Assembly (NCBI GenBank): GCA_027604685.1
Contig: JADHYX010000143.1
Location: forward strand, 1 to 49,603
Direction of reading: 5' to 3'
From: Lobulomyces angularis
Lineage: Eukaryota > Chytridiomycota > Chytridiomycetes > Lobulomycetales > Lobulomycetaceae
DNA length: 49,603 nucleotides
Part shown: piece by piece, positions 22,558-33,988 of the stretch
Layout of the letters: every line of letters starts with the position of its first letter
How positions within the stretch are numbered: position 1 is the first letter of the stretch
The notes under the pieces: model-generated
Database searches by the model: none
Told to the model about the DNA's origin: nothing
What the model saw: only the letters and a program-made list of their open reading frames with translations
Position numbers and translations under genes: made by a program

Positions 22558-22683
22558 TTTTAAATATTGTGTTTTTTTAACTTTTTCAAAAATTTTTTTT
22601 ATTTTTTAAATCAACTTTTTCATTTTTTTCATATTATATTACATAATCGTTGATTACACATTTAAACTCATACATACATAATA
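22558..22683. promoter_or_regulatory. Short divergent promoter region, EMC8 and membrane-protein gene
   Basis: Only 126 bp separate two outward-pointing start codons, so both promoters must lie here or be shared. The sequence is almost pure A/T with T runs and a CATACATACATA stretch at about 22670-22681. No factor site is recognised. Confidence 0.5.
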
Positions 22684-24146
22684 ATGGAAATTTTTGGAAT
22701 AGATTTAAATTTTTTTTTTAGTTCATATGGAAGTAAGTACTTCCCATTTCAACATTTATGTCATGCTTTATTAATTTTTCCAGATTTATTACTGTGGCTA
22801 GTTGTTCCTTATATCTTCAGCTATTTAAAAAGACTGTTAAGCAAAACTCCCACCCATGTCATTAGAGAAAAGAGACGTTTTTCAATACAAGATAAAATAG
22901 TTTACTATCTACTGTTAGTGGCCATTTTCAATTCTATTTCTAACATGGTAATTTATAAACCTAACAATATCCTAGAAAATTTAGATATTAAAACCAATAC
23001 TAAATCATTTATATTTAGAAATAAATTTAGAGGTTTCAAAAAAAAAAAAAAAAAAAAAAGATGAAACGATCATTTAAACTATTTATTTTTTAGAGTTTAT
23101 GGCCAATAAATTTGACGGCTGGAAAGAAAGATCGCCTTTAGAAAATTTACAAACCTTTGGCGATGAGAAAATGAAGGAAATTAGTCATTTTGAAGACTTA
23201 TATGAAAAATTGAAATCGAACGAAATGAGAAAAAGATATTTACGGTTTGGAGAAAAATCATTTCTTAACTGTAGATGGTGTTCAGAAGTATTTTTTTTTT
23301 TTCTTTGTTTTTTACTCTTTTTTTGTTTGATTTTTGTAGGATTTCGACCATTTTTACTTTATACTACCGGATTTAGCTTTTATTTATTCGGCATACTTAG
23401 CAGTTATAGGTTTTGCCACTTTAAGTTGGAGAAAAGAACAGTGGAGATTTACTGGAGCTGCTACAGTAATTCTAATTAGCTTTGTTGATATTTTTCTTAG
23501 CATCTATTGCGACGATGATGATTTAGCTAAGACTGGTTATTCTCCGTATTTGAAGGCATTTTATTTTAGAAATTTTTGTTTTGCTTGTTTGTGCTTTGTA
23601 ATTTGGTTTAATGACAAAAAGAATGAATGGACTGATTTTGAAATACTTCAAAACATTTTTGTTAAAAGCCAAGGGTATTTAAAGACTATAGATGTTTTAT
23701 CTTTAATGTTATTTGCAGAATTTATAGTAGAGCAAATGCAGTAAATCTAGTGAAGGCCGCAGTAATGGGAGATACAAATCTGCGACGAAAATATTTTGAG
23801 TATAATAAAGAAAAAGAAGCACAGAAAGATTTAATAACAAAAGATTCTGAGTTTAGAGTAAACATTTTTTCAGAACTAAAATTTATGTTAACATTATTTT
23901 GTTATTTAGAAACTTCGAATGGAAGCTTTACAAAAATATAATTTAGCTGGAATAATTTCTGAGGCAGACAAAGTCAGCAAAAACATTCTTGAAATGGCAA
24001 AAACCGTGGATGCGATTCCCGCCGGAGTAACATTTGAAGACGATTTAATGACAGTCGAGAATTATCTAGATTCAGATTTGGTTCCAGAGGAAGTTGTCAA
24101 ACATGATGCTGCAGTACATAACAATTTAAAAATGAGAAAAAGTTAA
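22684..24146 (+). CDS. Multi-pass membrane protein of unknown function
   Basis: At least five exons. An N-terminal segment (LLLWLVVPYIFSYLKRLL) precedes a basic loop (HVIREKRRF) and a second segment (IVYYLLLVAIFNSIS). A hydrophilic block follows: NKFDGWKERSPLENLQTFGD, FEDLYEKLKSNEMRKRYLRF, then NCRWCSEDFDHFYFILPDLA. Next are segments around YSAYLAVIGFATLS, TGAATVILISFVDIFL and FCFACLCFVIWF. The C-terminus is helical and soluble (NLVKAAVMGDTNLRRKYFEY, then ISEADKVSKNILEMA). The blocks look conserved rather than random, especially RKRYLRFG and CxxC-ED-D, but I cannot name the family. An ideal 51-nt intron (GTAAGT...TTTCCAG, 22733-22783) lies near the start and is frame-neutral, so the N-terminus may exist in two forms. 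Confidence 0.7.
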
Positions 24147-24327
24147 ATAGTTTTATTTTAGATTGATTATTTTTATTGAGTTTTTCATTATATAACTAAT
24201 TTTTATAACTTTTTACGCAGTTAAGTAAAATTAATGTTTTATATTTCATAAGAAAAACCTTCTGGTATCCAATAAAAAAATTTTTACTGTAAAAAAAAAT
24301 TTTAAGTTGACATTTGAAATTTTAAAA

Positions 24328-27300
24328 TGAATGAAGTTCAATTATTGAACATCGATGGGGATGAAGTGGAGTCTGAACCTACTAAATTGTTATTTGTTAA
24401 AACTGGTGTGTGCCTTAGAGCAGAAAATGATGAAATGGAAGGTACAAAATAACCTTTTTTTTGTTATGTTAAAAAAAAAAAAATTCTTAGTGATGGAAGG
24501 AATATTCTGCTTATTAGAAAAAGATGCTAGTCAATCTCATTATCAGTTTTCTTGGTTGCCAGTTACCTCAACATCGCCAGAAACAAAACAATTATACCAG
24601 GAAGTTGCCAAAAGAACAAAAAATGGTAAATCTTACAAGATATAAGAATTAATTTAACATTTTATGAATTAATTAGCAATTCTTTTGAATCGTTCCGCTA
24701 CCAATTCTGTATCAAACTCCAAATTACAAAAGTCAACTCCAGAGTCGATAAACATTGACATTAGTTCAATATCACACCTGGTGATCGACACTGTATATCT
24801 TATTTATTTAGCTTAACAATTCACCAGCGTCTTTAATTTTTCTTGAACTTTTTAAATTAGGAACTTACCTTAGATGAAAAATTTAACTCCATATGTTTAA
24901 CAAGGTTGATATTCTACTTAAAAGATGAATCACACTCTCCTAAGGATCCTAGGAATTATAATTTTGGAAAAGGAGAGGTTACTGAATTAAGTGACGAGGA
25001 ACAGGCAATAAACAGTTTAGGGGGCCTAAGATTCTCTCCATTTTGGTTTGAAAAAGAAAAGCTAACCACTAAAGGGGTTGTGAACAGTTACGATAAATAT
25101 CCTACTTTTAATGAAGTGAGTTTGAACATGAGATTTTTGTATGATATTAATATAGTATAAAGATTCTTGCAGAGTTAAAGTATTGGTTAAATGGAATAAA
25201 GCTTGATTTAAAAAACTCCAACCAGATCAGTTCAGTATACTATATAGTAAAGCACACTCCACAACCTGTAAACACAGCACAGCTCGCGTCCAAGCAGTCA
25301 TTACTGAGCATGGCGGAAAATTTTGGATCTTTTGGCTTAGGTATAGTGGGAAAGTTTGCAGGATTCCAAACTGCAGATCAGCTTTCGCACACTTTTGAAG
25401 ATGCTACTTTTGAAGGTTTTTATTAAAACAATGTTTGAAATCACTTAGTTTTAAATAACTATTTTCAGTTTTGAATTCATTTTCAGCCTTGACGAGGTTG
25501 ACAAAAGCCACAGGCAGCACTGTGCTAGAGCACCCATTAGCTAGACCAGTCCTGACATATCTGCCCTCCAATATAAGAGATTTCTTTATGACGAGTGAAG
25601 AAGCAGGTATTTTATTGTTTTCATCAGCATGAGTATAAAATATATGTAGGGAGACTTTTGGATGAGTATGAAGGTGCACGAGATTATTTGAAAATATTAG
25701 CAAATGAAGTAGGATTTATTAAGCAAGAAAAAAAAGTTGCGATAAAAAAGAAAGATTCAACTTATTTGCTTGATAAAAGTAGAGATTATGAAAAGTTAAA
25801 GTTTTTTTTAGTTGATAGTTCACAAAAAACCTTAATTTTAGAAGGAACAAAACCAATATCTGTTGAGGAATGGATAAATTTTTATGATCATAAATCTGGA
25901 AAATTAAAGTTTGATAAAGATTACTTTAAAAACATTATTTTTGCGAGAGGGGTTGAATTAGATGCAAAGCCAGAAGTTTGGAAATTTTTATTAAAATTTT
26001 ATGAATGGGATTCTACTGAAAGTAGTAGACTTGAATCTTTGGCTAGAAAAAAGTATAATATATAATATTTTATATTAAATTAAAGAAATTCTCAGACAAG
26101 AATTCGAATCCCTTTCAAGACATTGGAAAACAATTTTAGAGGATGCCGCTAATTTAGAACCGGTACCAAGTTTAGGAAACGGAGAAGGCGGTGATGAAAA
26201 TGAAGACGGTGATGTTGTTGGAAAACTAAAGGAAAGAAAATATAGAGTTGGTATAGTAAATATTTTAAATTCAAATTAATTATTTGTTTATAAATAGAAA
26301 AAGATGTTGTGCGAACCGATAGAGACTTATCATTTTTTTCCAGTAATGGTCCAGTTTCACCAAGGTTGGAGGTTAACAATTTGGATAATACCACGTCATC
26401 TTTTCAAGGAAATAAATCTTCTGAATCATTGGAAAATTCACTTGAATCACAGGTTGCTAGAATTCCATTAAATAAAAATTTGGAATCTTTGCGAAATATT
26501 TTGGTTACTTACACAGTTTACAACTTTGAAATTGGATATGGTGAACTTTTTACATATTAGTAGCATTAACATTCAATATTATTCAGTGCAAGGAATGAAT
26601 GATTTGCTGGCCCCTTTATTAGTAATATTAAGAGAGGAAGTAGATGCATTTTGGTGCTTCGTTAACTTTATGGATGAAATGAAACCAAATTTTTACCGAG
26701 ATCAAAGTGGAATGCGAAAACAGTTAAAAACCTTAGGAATATTAATTAGATTCATGGATCCATTTTTGTACACACATTTTGGTTGGATTTCTTTATGTTT
26801 CTTTTTTAATAATACTCTTCGTAGAAGCTACTGACTCGTTAAATTTATTTTGCTGCTTTCGATGGATGCTAGTTCTATTTAAAAGAGAATTTGCGTTTGA
26901 TGATATTATCAAATTGTGGGAGGTATGTATTGTAAATCTTTTTTTTTTAATATATCACTTCTGTGTAGGCACTATGGAGCTGCCCATTTACAAAGAATTT
27001 ACACATTTTTGTTGCGTTTGCAATTTTAAATAAAAATCGTCACAACTTTTTTAATAAATGCACTGCCTTTGATGAAACTCTTAAAGTAATAAAAATAAAA
27101 ATTTTTTTTAATATCTTTTAATCTGAAATTGATAGTACATCAATGATCTTTCAGGGATAATGGATGTTGAGGATATCCTGAAGCGTTCTGAAATTTTATT
27201 TTTGGTGTTCAAGTTAAAAATAACTAAGGCAGCTAAGATTAGATTAGATCTCGATCTAAATAGCAACACTGGTAATAAAATTTTTTCCACTAAAAGCAAC

Positions 27301-27447
27301 TCCAAAGAGGATCTCGCAGCTAATACGAGCGACAGCGAAAAAGGAAAAACCGAAGTTACCTGGGCAGATCCTATTGAAAGGTTTAACTTAGCAGAAATAA
27401 GTGATGAGGAACTATGGCTTTTAGTGCAACTAATTGAAACAGAATAA
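24328..27447 (+). CDS. GYP7: RabGAP with TBC domain, GYP7/TBC1D15 family
   Basis: About twelve exons. The N-terminal half carries the family-specific Rab-binding region: LLFVKTGVCLRAENDEMEVM, FSWLPV, ISSISHLVIDTELTLDEKF, TRLIFYLKDES, then a helical part with SSVYYIVKHTPQPVN and LEHPLARPVLTYLPSNIRDFF. The TBC domain follows: EWINFYDHKSGKL, the FARGVELDAKPEVWKFLLKF block, the arginine finger VEKDVVRTDR, LRNILVTYTVYNFEIGYVQG, the glutamine finger in YVQGMNDLLAPLL, FWCFVNFMD, LCCFRWMLVLFKREF (approximate) and the terminal NDLSGIMDVEDILKRSE. Both catalytic fingers are present, so it should accelerate GTP hydrolysis on Rab GTPases (Ypt7/Rab7 for the family) at endolysosomal or mitochondrial contacts. 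An Asp/Glu/Ser linker sits inside the TBC domain before the arginine finger. Confidence 0.9.
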
Positions 27448-27666
27448 TTCTCACAAAAATATATATAGTTTTTATTTTAAAAAATTTCAACTGATTATTC
27501 TCATTTCTTAATATTTTTAAGGAACAAACATATAATTTTTTTTACTGTCACTAATAGTTACCGTAGAATTATTATTTTTGTAAATTACATTTATCCACTT
27601 TATTAAGTTCAATTTTTTAATGTTAATAAAATTGCGGAGTTCAAAAAACTGAAAAAATATATTTTT

Positions 27667-28143
27667 ATGATGGCTAACACAGAGGGTATTGTATAAATGA
27701 GACTGAATAATAATTCCTTTTAGTTGAAGAAAAGAAAGAAGAGAAGGAAATATCTGAAAGTGAGATCAATACAACCCCAGCACCACCAGCAATCCAGATA
27801 AACAAGGAATTATTAGAAATTACAAAACTGTTAAATGTAATAAGGAAATTTTATACACAACTTAACCAAAATGTTTTAACAAAATTAGGATGCAGTAAAC
27901 AGTTCTTCATTGATGACAGATAAATCGCAGCTTTTAGCGTTGCCTGTTCGCTCTTACTTGGATGCTACTGTTGTCCCAGTTTTAGTTGAGGGATTAAAGA
28001 GTTTAGTAAAGGAAAGGTAAGCATATATCGGTTTAAATGTATAGACCATAAATTATTTAATTAGACCACCAAATGCTTGTGAATACCTGGCCCTATACCT
28101 TTTGAGGGAAAGTAAATGTGATGGATTCCAAAATAAGTTGTGA
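27667..28143 (+). CDS. DPY30: DPY30/SDC1-type COMPASS subunit
   Basis: Four exons: a short first exon (MMANTE), an acidic/proline part ([14 protein letters not shown], then [13 protein letters not shown]), then the Dpy-30 motif [40 protein letters not shown], ending FQNKL. The two-helix dimerisation motif is complete. In COMPASS/SET1 histone H3K4 methyltransferases it dimerises and docks onto ASH2/BRE2. Dpy-30 motifs also occur in flagellar radial-spoke proteins, but those are usually longer and fused to other domains, so the chromatin role is favoured. The length, about 105-110 residues, fits DPY30. It lies in the gap between GYP7 and IFT27 and converges with IFT27, 227 bp apart. Confidence 0.88.
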
Positions 28144-28370
28144 AGAGATAGTATGCATTAATAAAAAATTCCATAATGACCTTGAAAATATAATTAACAT
28201 TTAATCATCAGTAATATTTTATTTTTTTCTTTTAAATAATATATTTTTTGCTTTAAATAATATTTTTTTTTATTAATTTTTTTTTTTTAAAACTTCCATC
28301 AGATTTGTTATGGTAAATAACTTTAATAAAAAACCACAAAAAAAAAAAATAACGGCAGTTTAAGAATTCT

Positions 28371-29116
28371 TTATAATTCATTAAGTCTGTTTAAAGTTGC
28401 GTTGTACTTTGCAACATAACTATTGCACAAATTAACGAAAATAGGCTCGACATAAGAAGTATTCATCTGCAAAGATAATTAAAGCATTATTAGTATAATT
28501 TAAATTCATACAGCAGAACACTCAAAGTAACCTAGGTTCTGAGACTTGGCATAATCTTCCCCCTGCTTTGTAGAGATGCACCGCCTGTTCACCAAATCAA
28601 CTTTATTGGCAAGAATCAACCCCACTTTTATATAACAAAAAAATTTAATATTGTTTGATGAAAATTACATAATGGTGATTTCCCAGGTCTTGATTTTTTT
28701 GCAAATTGAAGCCATTTTGAGAGGTTTTGAAACGACTCTTGATTAGTAATATCGTAAACCAAAATAAATGAGTTAGCTCCTTCGATCTAAAATCATTCAT
28801 AAATTGTAAGTTTCACTGTCTAATTTACATATTTCGGTAAAAACTCGTTGAACAGATCGTGACCGGAAACATCATGAATAAACAACTCAACGTTTATATT
28901 TTGATTATCAACAATATTCATCATCTTTACGTAAATTTCTTCATGGATTGTCTAGAAATTAAGAAAGTTTTAGAGAAAAAATAAAACAATTACAGGTGTA
29001 TAGTTTTTAGGAAATTGTCCATCAGAGTGAAACACTTGCGAAATAGCACTCTTTCCAACACCACAGTTTCCCAAAATGATGCATTTATTTCGTAGAATTA
29101 GGTTGTCCAAAGTCAT
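28371..29116 (-). CDS. IFT27: Intraflagellar transport Rab-like GTPase IFT27 (RABL4)
   Basis: Five or six exons. Starts MTLDNLILRNKCIILGNCGV, with a P-loop GNCGVGKSAISQVF and then HSDGQFPKNYTP. Next VELFIHDVSGHDLFNEFLPK, then NSFILVYDITNQESFQNLSK, the guanine-specificity motif LILANKVDLVNRR, and ECSA. The C-terminal helix reads VEPIFVNLCNSYVAKYNA, without the prenylated cysteines of true Rabs. The blocks match IFT27/RABL4 (HSDG after the P-loop, VELFI.D..G..LF.E, LVYD.TN.ESF, SKWL), a small GTPase in IFT-B bound to IFT25. IFT27 implies a flagellated life stage. Switch II has SGHD where Rabs have AGQE, so the catalytic Gln is absent, as is usual in IFT27. It is divergent from TSC2 by 228 bp. 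Confidence 0.88.
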
Positions 29117-29344
29117 TTTGTGTAGGATTTTGAAACTCCGACACCATGTTGACTCTTTTTCAGTAAAAAATTAGCGAAGAATCATTTAAAAAAAAAATGT
29201 GATTTAATTTTTTTATTATTCATTGTTGAATTTTTATCATCTGGGCCTTCTTTTCATCATTTTTTTTTTTGCCGTCTTTCGTAATTTCTGACATAATTTA
29301 ATATTATTTTGGAATCCTTTTCAATTTTCTAAAAATATAGCTAA
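29117..29344. promoter_or_regulatory. Divergent promoter region between IFT27 and TSC2
   Basis: A 228-bp gap with start codons pointing outward on both sides. Content is A/T-rich with T and A runs at about 29187-29196, 29206-29212 and 29260-29270. No recognised binding site. Confidence 0.5.
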
Positions 29345-32300
29345 ATGAACATTTTAGCAAAACAGAAATTATCGGCTGCCGAAAAGGTTACCGTAGAGGA
29401 CATCGAAGATGCTTGTTTCTTATCTAAAACAGAGAAGGAAAAATTCGCTCTAACATTGTTTGTATTCAAATGTGGTTTTACGATTCCAAACGATTTAAGA
29501 GATCAGTTAGAAAGAAACTTGAAATTGGAAGTTGACTCAGAAACTTTTAGCCATAATCTGTCGTTAATGAGAGCAACTACAGAAAATGGAAAGGATACAA
29601 GAAATTTATTAGTGTACACTCAGAATATCGTAGTTGACTGGTTAAAACTGATTGAATCAAACGAAGATTATCGACCATGTTCTATATTTTTACTTGAATT
29701 CATAAAGGATCTGGTTAATCATAACCGTTTTAATGAAAATGTTATTGCAGAAGTTGTCAAAAATTTAATAAAATTATGCAGTAATATCCAACTTCCCGAC
29801 AAAATAATAGAATCTAGTTATGAAGTTCTGTGTACCTTAATTCAATTAAATATGTTACCACAAGAATTGGTACATTATTAATTTTTTTTAATTTTTTTTA
29901 ATTTTTTTAATAGATGCAGGAAGCAATTCTTTTAGCTTTAACATTTATAAATATCAACAAAAAATCTTATATAACTTTATCCTCAAAAGTGCTTTTAAAT
30001 TTGTATCATTCGAAATACAAATTAAGCGTTATTCAACACATTAGAAAAATTTTAATAAACTCAGATCAATATGAAGATATCATATGCGCTGGGGCTATCT
30101 CTTCACTTTCTTTATTAAAATTTGCGTCCAATGGTGATTTCCCCCTCTCTTTGATCTTATCCGATGTAATGAGTTCTATCAAAAGTAGAAGAATTTGCAC
30201 TTTACAAAAATGTGTAGAATTATTGGACAAATTATCCTATGAGGTATGGAATAAATAAAGTTACTTATGTTTATTGATTAGAATGGGGAATCCCTCTCAT
30301 CCCTTGATCTGGAATTATGTACTGACATTCTGATATTCATTTACGAAGCTAGAGATTTTAAAACTTACCTTACTTCATCCATTCTGTCAAAGATTATACC
30401 AAAGATATATACAGTGTTGTTTTCTCGTTCAAAGTTAAGCACATTGTACATGTCAGGTTTAGCAGAGTTTAGCAAAAGTTGTACTGAAGAATTTGCTTTA
30501 AAATTCATCGATCATTCTTTTAGTCTACTTCTATATCATCATTCAACAAATGACGCTGTGGAAGTGGATTCTCTCAAATTGGTTTCTGCGCTGATAGGAC
30601 ATTTTTTTGGAGCAGATGGTAATTCCTTGGAAACTAGAAAACGCATTTTGCAAAGTTCAGCAAAAGTTTTTTGCTTGACTTCTGGCAATCTGCGAGAAAA
30701 ATTTTTTTTATTAATCAAAACTAATTTCATGTTTGGCCTTGTGGACGAGTCTGATACGAATGTCGTTGTCAGTATTTTTCAGTTAATGTTAGATGTGCAA
30801 CCTGAATGCAATGAATCTGATATTGAAAGTTTTATTCGATATCTTGAGTCTTTTATTCTCATTAAAGCTACAAGCAAGTCAGTGGAACACTGCAGTGTAG
30901 TTCTTAAAGCCATTGATACTTTACATGTAATTTTAAGTGTGTCAGCTGAAAGTTTAGGAAATTTTGGTTTCAAAAAGTGCTTCACTGCATTAGTTAACTT
31001 AGCATCCGCTCACCCAATTGAGCCCTTTGCGAGAAAACAAATACTTAAAATTCTTTTAAGTTTTCGTGCCAATGCTAACTTTCAAGTAGATTTTGAAACT
31101 CGATATTCGCTGATAGCAGAAGAACAGTCAACTAATTGTGGATTTTCAAATAAATTCTTAACGGTTCTTTCTCCTAATACTGAAAATTTTGAGCTTTTTG
31201 GAATTTCTAAAAATGATGTACAGCAGTTTTTGTTGCCAAAAAACCAGTTATTTGTACCAATTGATATGTACCTCGATGCCATTTTAAAAATTATTTCTAC
31301 AGATACTTCTTGGGATGTATTTTGGTACGTTTTAAAACATTTACCAATTCAGTTGGAAAATGTTTACATATTCCTTGGCTCCATCTTTAAATTACATGAA
31401 TTCACAACACTCTGCTATGGGATTATTGATAAGGAGTCAGTTGCCAGTAGCATTTTGGATTTTACTAATCAAATGAAAAAAACGGAGTTGTATGAATCCG
31501 TGTATAAACTTTCAATTAGTTTGCTCTTGTATCGTCATTTTTTTTCTAAAAAGCAGCAAGACGAATTGGCCTATTCTTTTCAGGTTGGTTTGCAAAAGTG
31601 GCCGCGATCAGAAACTGCAAAAGTTTGTATTCAAGCTTTAACTTTAGCACTTTTTGAGCTACCAGATAGTTTAATAAAACTGCTCTCTAGTATTTTACTA
31701 AAAGTGTCGCAAACTACAAGTTCTAACATTGTGGTAAAAAAAATTGAATATGCAACAATCAATTAATCATTTAAGGTTTGGAATATGGAATTTCTCAGTA
31801 CACTAGGTAGACTTCCTTATTTATATAGGAATTTTCAGGAGGAAGATTACAAACGCGTGTTTGGTGTTGCAATATCATACATACAATATACTGATGTTTC
31901 TGGATTTCACAAAGGAAAGGGGTCTGAAACAAGAAACATGGGTCAAACTGCCGTTAATCAATATATAGTCAGCATAGCATATTCAGTATTGAGTAGCTGG
32001 TTTAAAAATATAAAATTTACAGAAAGAAAGAAATATATACCTTTTATACTACAACTTCTAAGACAAAATAAATCATCTTCACAAATTTCAACAGATGACG
32101 AATCCTCTGAAATAGTTGTGGATGTTTTGGCCCAAAATTCCTACTCTGAATCCTTTCTAAAAGTAGGAGAAACCTTTTCTGGCCCGCTGGATGTAGAACC
32201 TGAAAATACTTGTTATCGTTGGTTCATAGAGAACTCTATCGTATTTTTGGAGAAAATACCTTATGTTGGAGATGACTGGTTTCGAGTTCAAATTAGAAGA

Positions 32301-33577
32301 CCATCTGGATTAATTGAATTTAAAACACAGCTGACCATCAGTACAGAAAACGATGATATTAATAATACAACAGATGACACAAAAAATGTTTCCGTTACTA
32401 GACGTACCAGGTCCTCATCATTTGGAAGTAATGCGGAATCTACACATAACAAAGAGGAAATTGGGACCTTATCCATGGGAAGAAGAAAGACGATTTCCAC
32501 TAACTCGCTATTGTTGCATTCAAAGAGTTCTTTTAACCTTTCTAGCCATATGATAAATGATAAAGAACTGAAAATTTTTAAAAAATTTCTTCAAATTGTA
32601 CCATTTCCAGATTGGAGCCCACAATCAATACCACTTAATATCCCTAACGAAGACTCCATAAATAGAGGAATTAGAGTTTTGGATCATATTCCAATTGTAT
32701 CATTTTATTTTTTTTTGAAAAATTATTTTGTTTGAGTATATTTACATTTTCCTGTTCTTCTTTTTTAGGTGAATCTTCATAAAGTTGGTGTAGTTTACGT
32801 TGGACCAAATCAAACCGAAGAAAATGAAATTCTTTCTAATACATGTGGCTCAGAGGCTTATAGAAACTTTTTAACTTCCTTAGGGGAGTTTGTTACTTTA
32901 AAAGGTTGTAAAGATGTTTATACAGGAGGTCTAGATATAAGCGACGACATAGACGGAGAGCATGCACTGTGGTAAGAATTTTTTTTTTTTTCCATTAAAA
33001 GTTTTAGGTGGGGGGATCAAGAATCAGCACAAATTATTTTCCACGTCACAACTATGATGCCCAACAACCCTGCAGATCTTAATCGGACTGCGAAGAAACG
33101 ACACATCGGAAATGACTATATTTTAGTTGTATGGAATGAAAGTGGTATTGATCAAGATGGAGCAAATGGCGGCTTTAGATTTGATACCTTCTCCTCACAA
33201 TTTAACTTTATAAACATAATTATTACCCCCATATCAAATTCCCACCAATATTACAAAGTTTACGTGCAACGGCGGTAACTTCACATTTTATGTTATTTGG
33301 TAGATTAAATTTATTAACCTTTTATTATATCAACAGACCCGATGTCCCAGAAACTATTGGTGGTGGTGTTTCCAGTGGTGCCAATGTCAATATAGAAGAT
33401 AGACCAAAACTGCTCTCTGCATCCTCTATCGGTCAATTTATGAGAACATTTTCTATTCATGCCGACATTTTTGCACAAGTATACCATGCTTCCCAAAAGA
33501 ATGAAGAGTACACTTCAAATATCAAAGAAAGGCTAAGGCAAATAAAACGGATAAAAAAAAAAGTACTGAATGAATAA
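29345..33577 (+). CDS. TSC2: Tuberin (TSC2), RhebGAP
   Basis: Seven or eight exons, one of nearly 1.5 kb. The N-terminal two thirds is a helical HEAT-like repeat region (starts MNILAKQKLSAAEKVTVEDI). A linker with the basic Ser-rich stretch RRTRSSSFGS follows. The C-terminus is an unmistakable RapGAP domain: HKVGVVYVGPNQTEENEILS, then EAYRNFLTSLGEFVTLKGC, VYTGGLDIS, FHVTTMMPNN, the Asn-thumb block KKRHIGNDYILVVWNESG, FNFINIIITPIS, and an end block FSIHADIFAQVYHAS, then RLRQIKRIKKKVLNE. The catalytic Asn (in IGND) is intact. TSC2 with TSC1 switches off Rheb and so restrains TORC1. The protein is about 1350 residues, shorter than the animal form but typical of fungi. The LRQIKR end matches the tuberin C-terminus, separating it from other RapGAPs such as RALGAPA. 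Confidence 0.92.
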
Positions 33578-33988
33578 CGGGCTTTAATTTAATGAGTGAT
33601 CCAAAAAACTTAAAAAATAAATTAAATTATTTTTTTTAACTATTAAAAAAATGATATATAAATATTGAATAATTTTGATGATTAAAAAAAAGAGTTTAAT
33701 AAAAAAGATCATCTTGTTTTTAATTAAAATAAAAACCTTATAAATATAATGAAAAAAGATATATAGAAAGAAAAATAAAAAAATAAAAAAATTTAACAAT
33801 TTCCTCTTTTCTTTCTTTTTTTTTTTGTTAAACTATTCTCATCTTAATTTTTTTTTTTTTTTTTAATACATGTTACTTTAAAAAATTAATATGAAAAAAA
33901 AAACTAAAGAAAAAAAGTTTTTTTTTTTCATACATAATAATCCTTATTATAAATTATTTATTTAGTATTTTTTTAAATTTTTTTTTTT
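33578..33988. other. Very A/T-rich spacer between convergent TSC2 and OSBP genes
   Basis: About 410 bp, nearly all A and T, with repeated long T runs (e.g. 33821-33829, 33848-33864, 33919-33930, 33980-33990). It should hold the 3' ends of both flanking genes. Nothing else is seen. Confidence 0.5.

Noticed and set aside
27720..28143. DPY30 as a flagellar radial-spoke protein
   Set aside because: Only the short Dpy-30 motif and an acidic leader are present, as in the COMPASS subunit; no NDK, GAF or other spoke domain.
33584..33799. 71-residue minus-strand frame
   Set aside because: Almost only Phe, Ile, Leu and Tyr, generated by A/T-rich spacer DNA.
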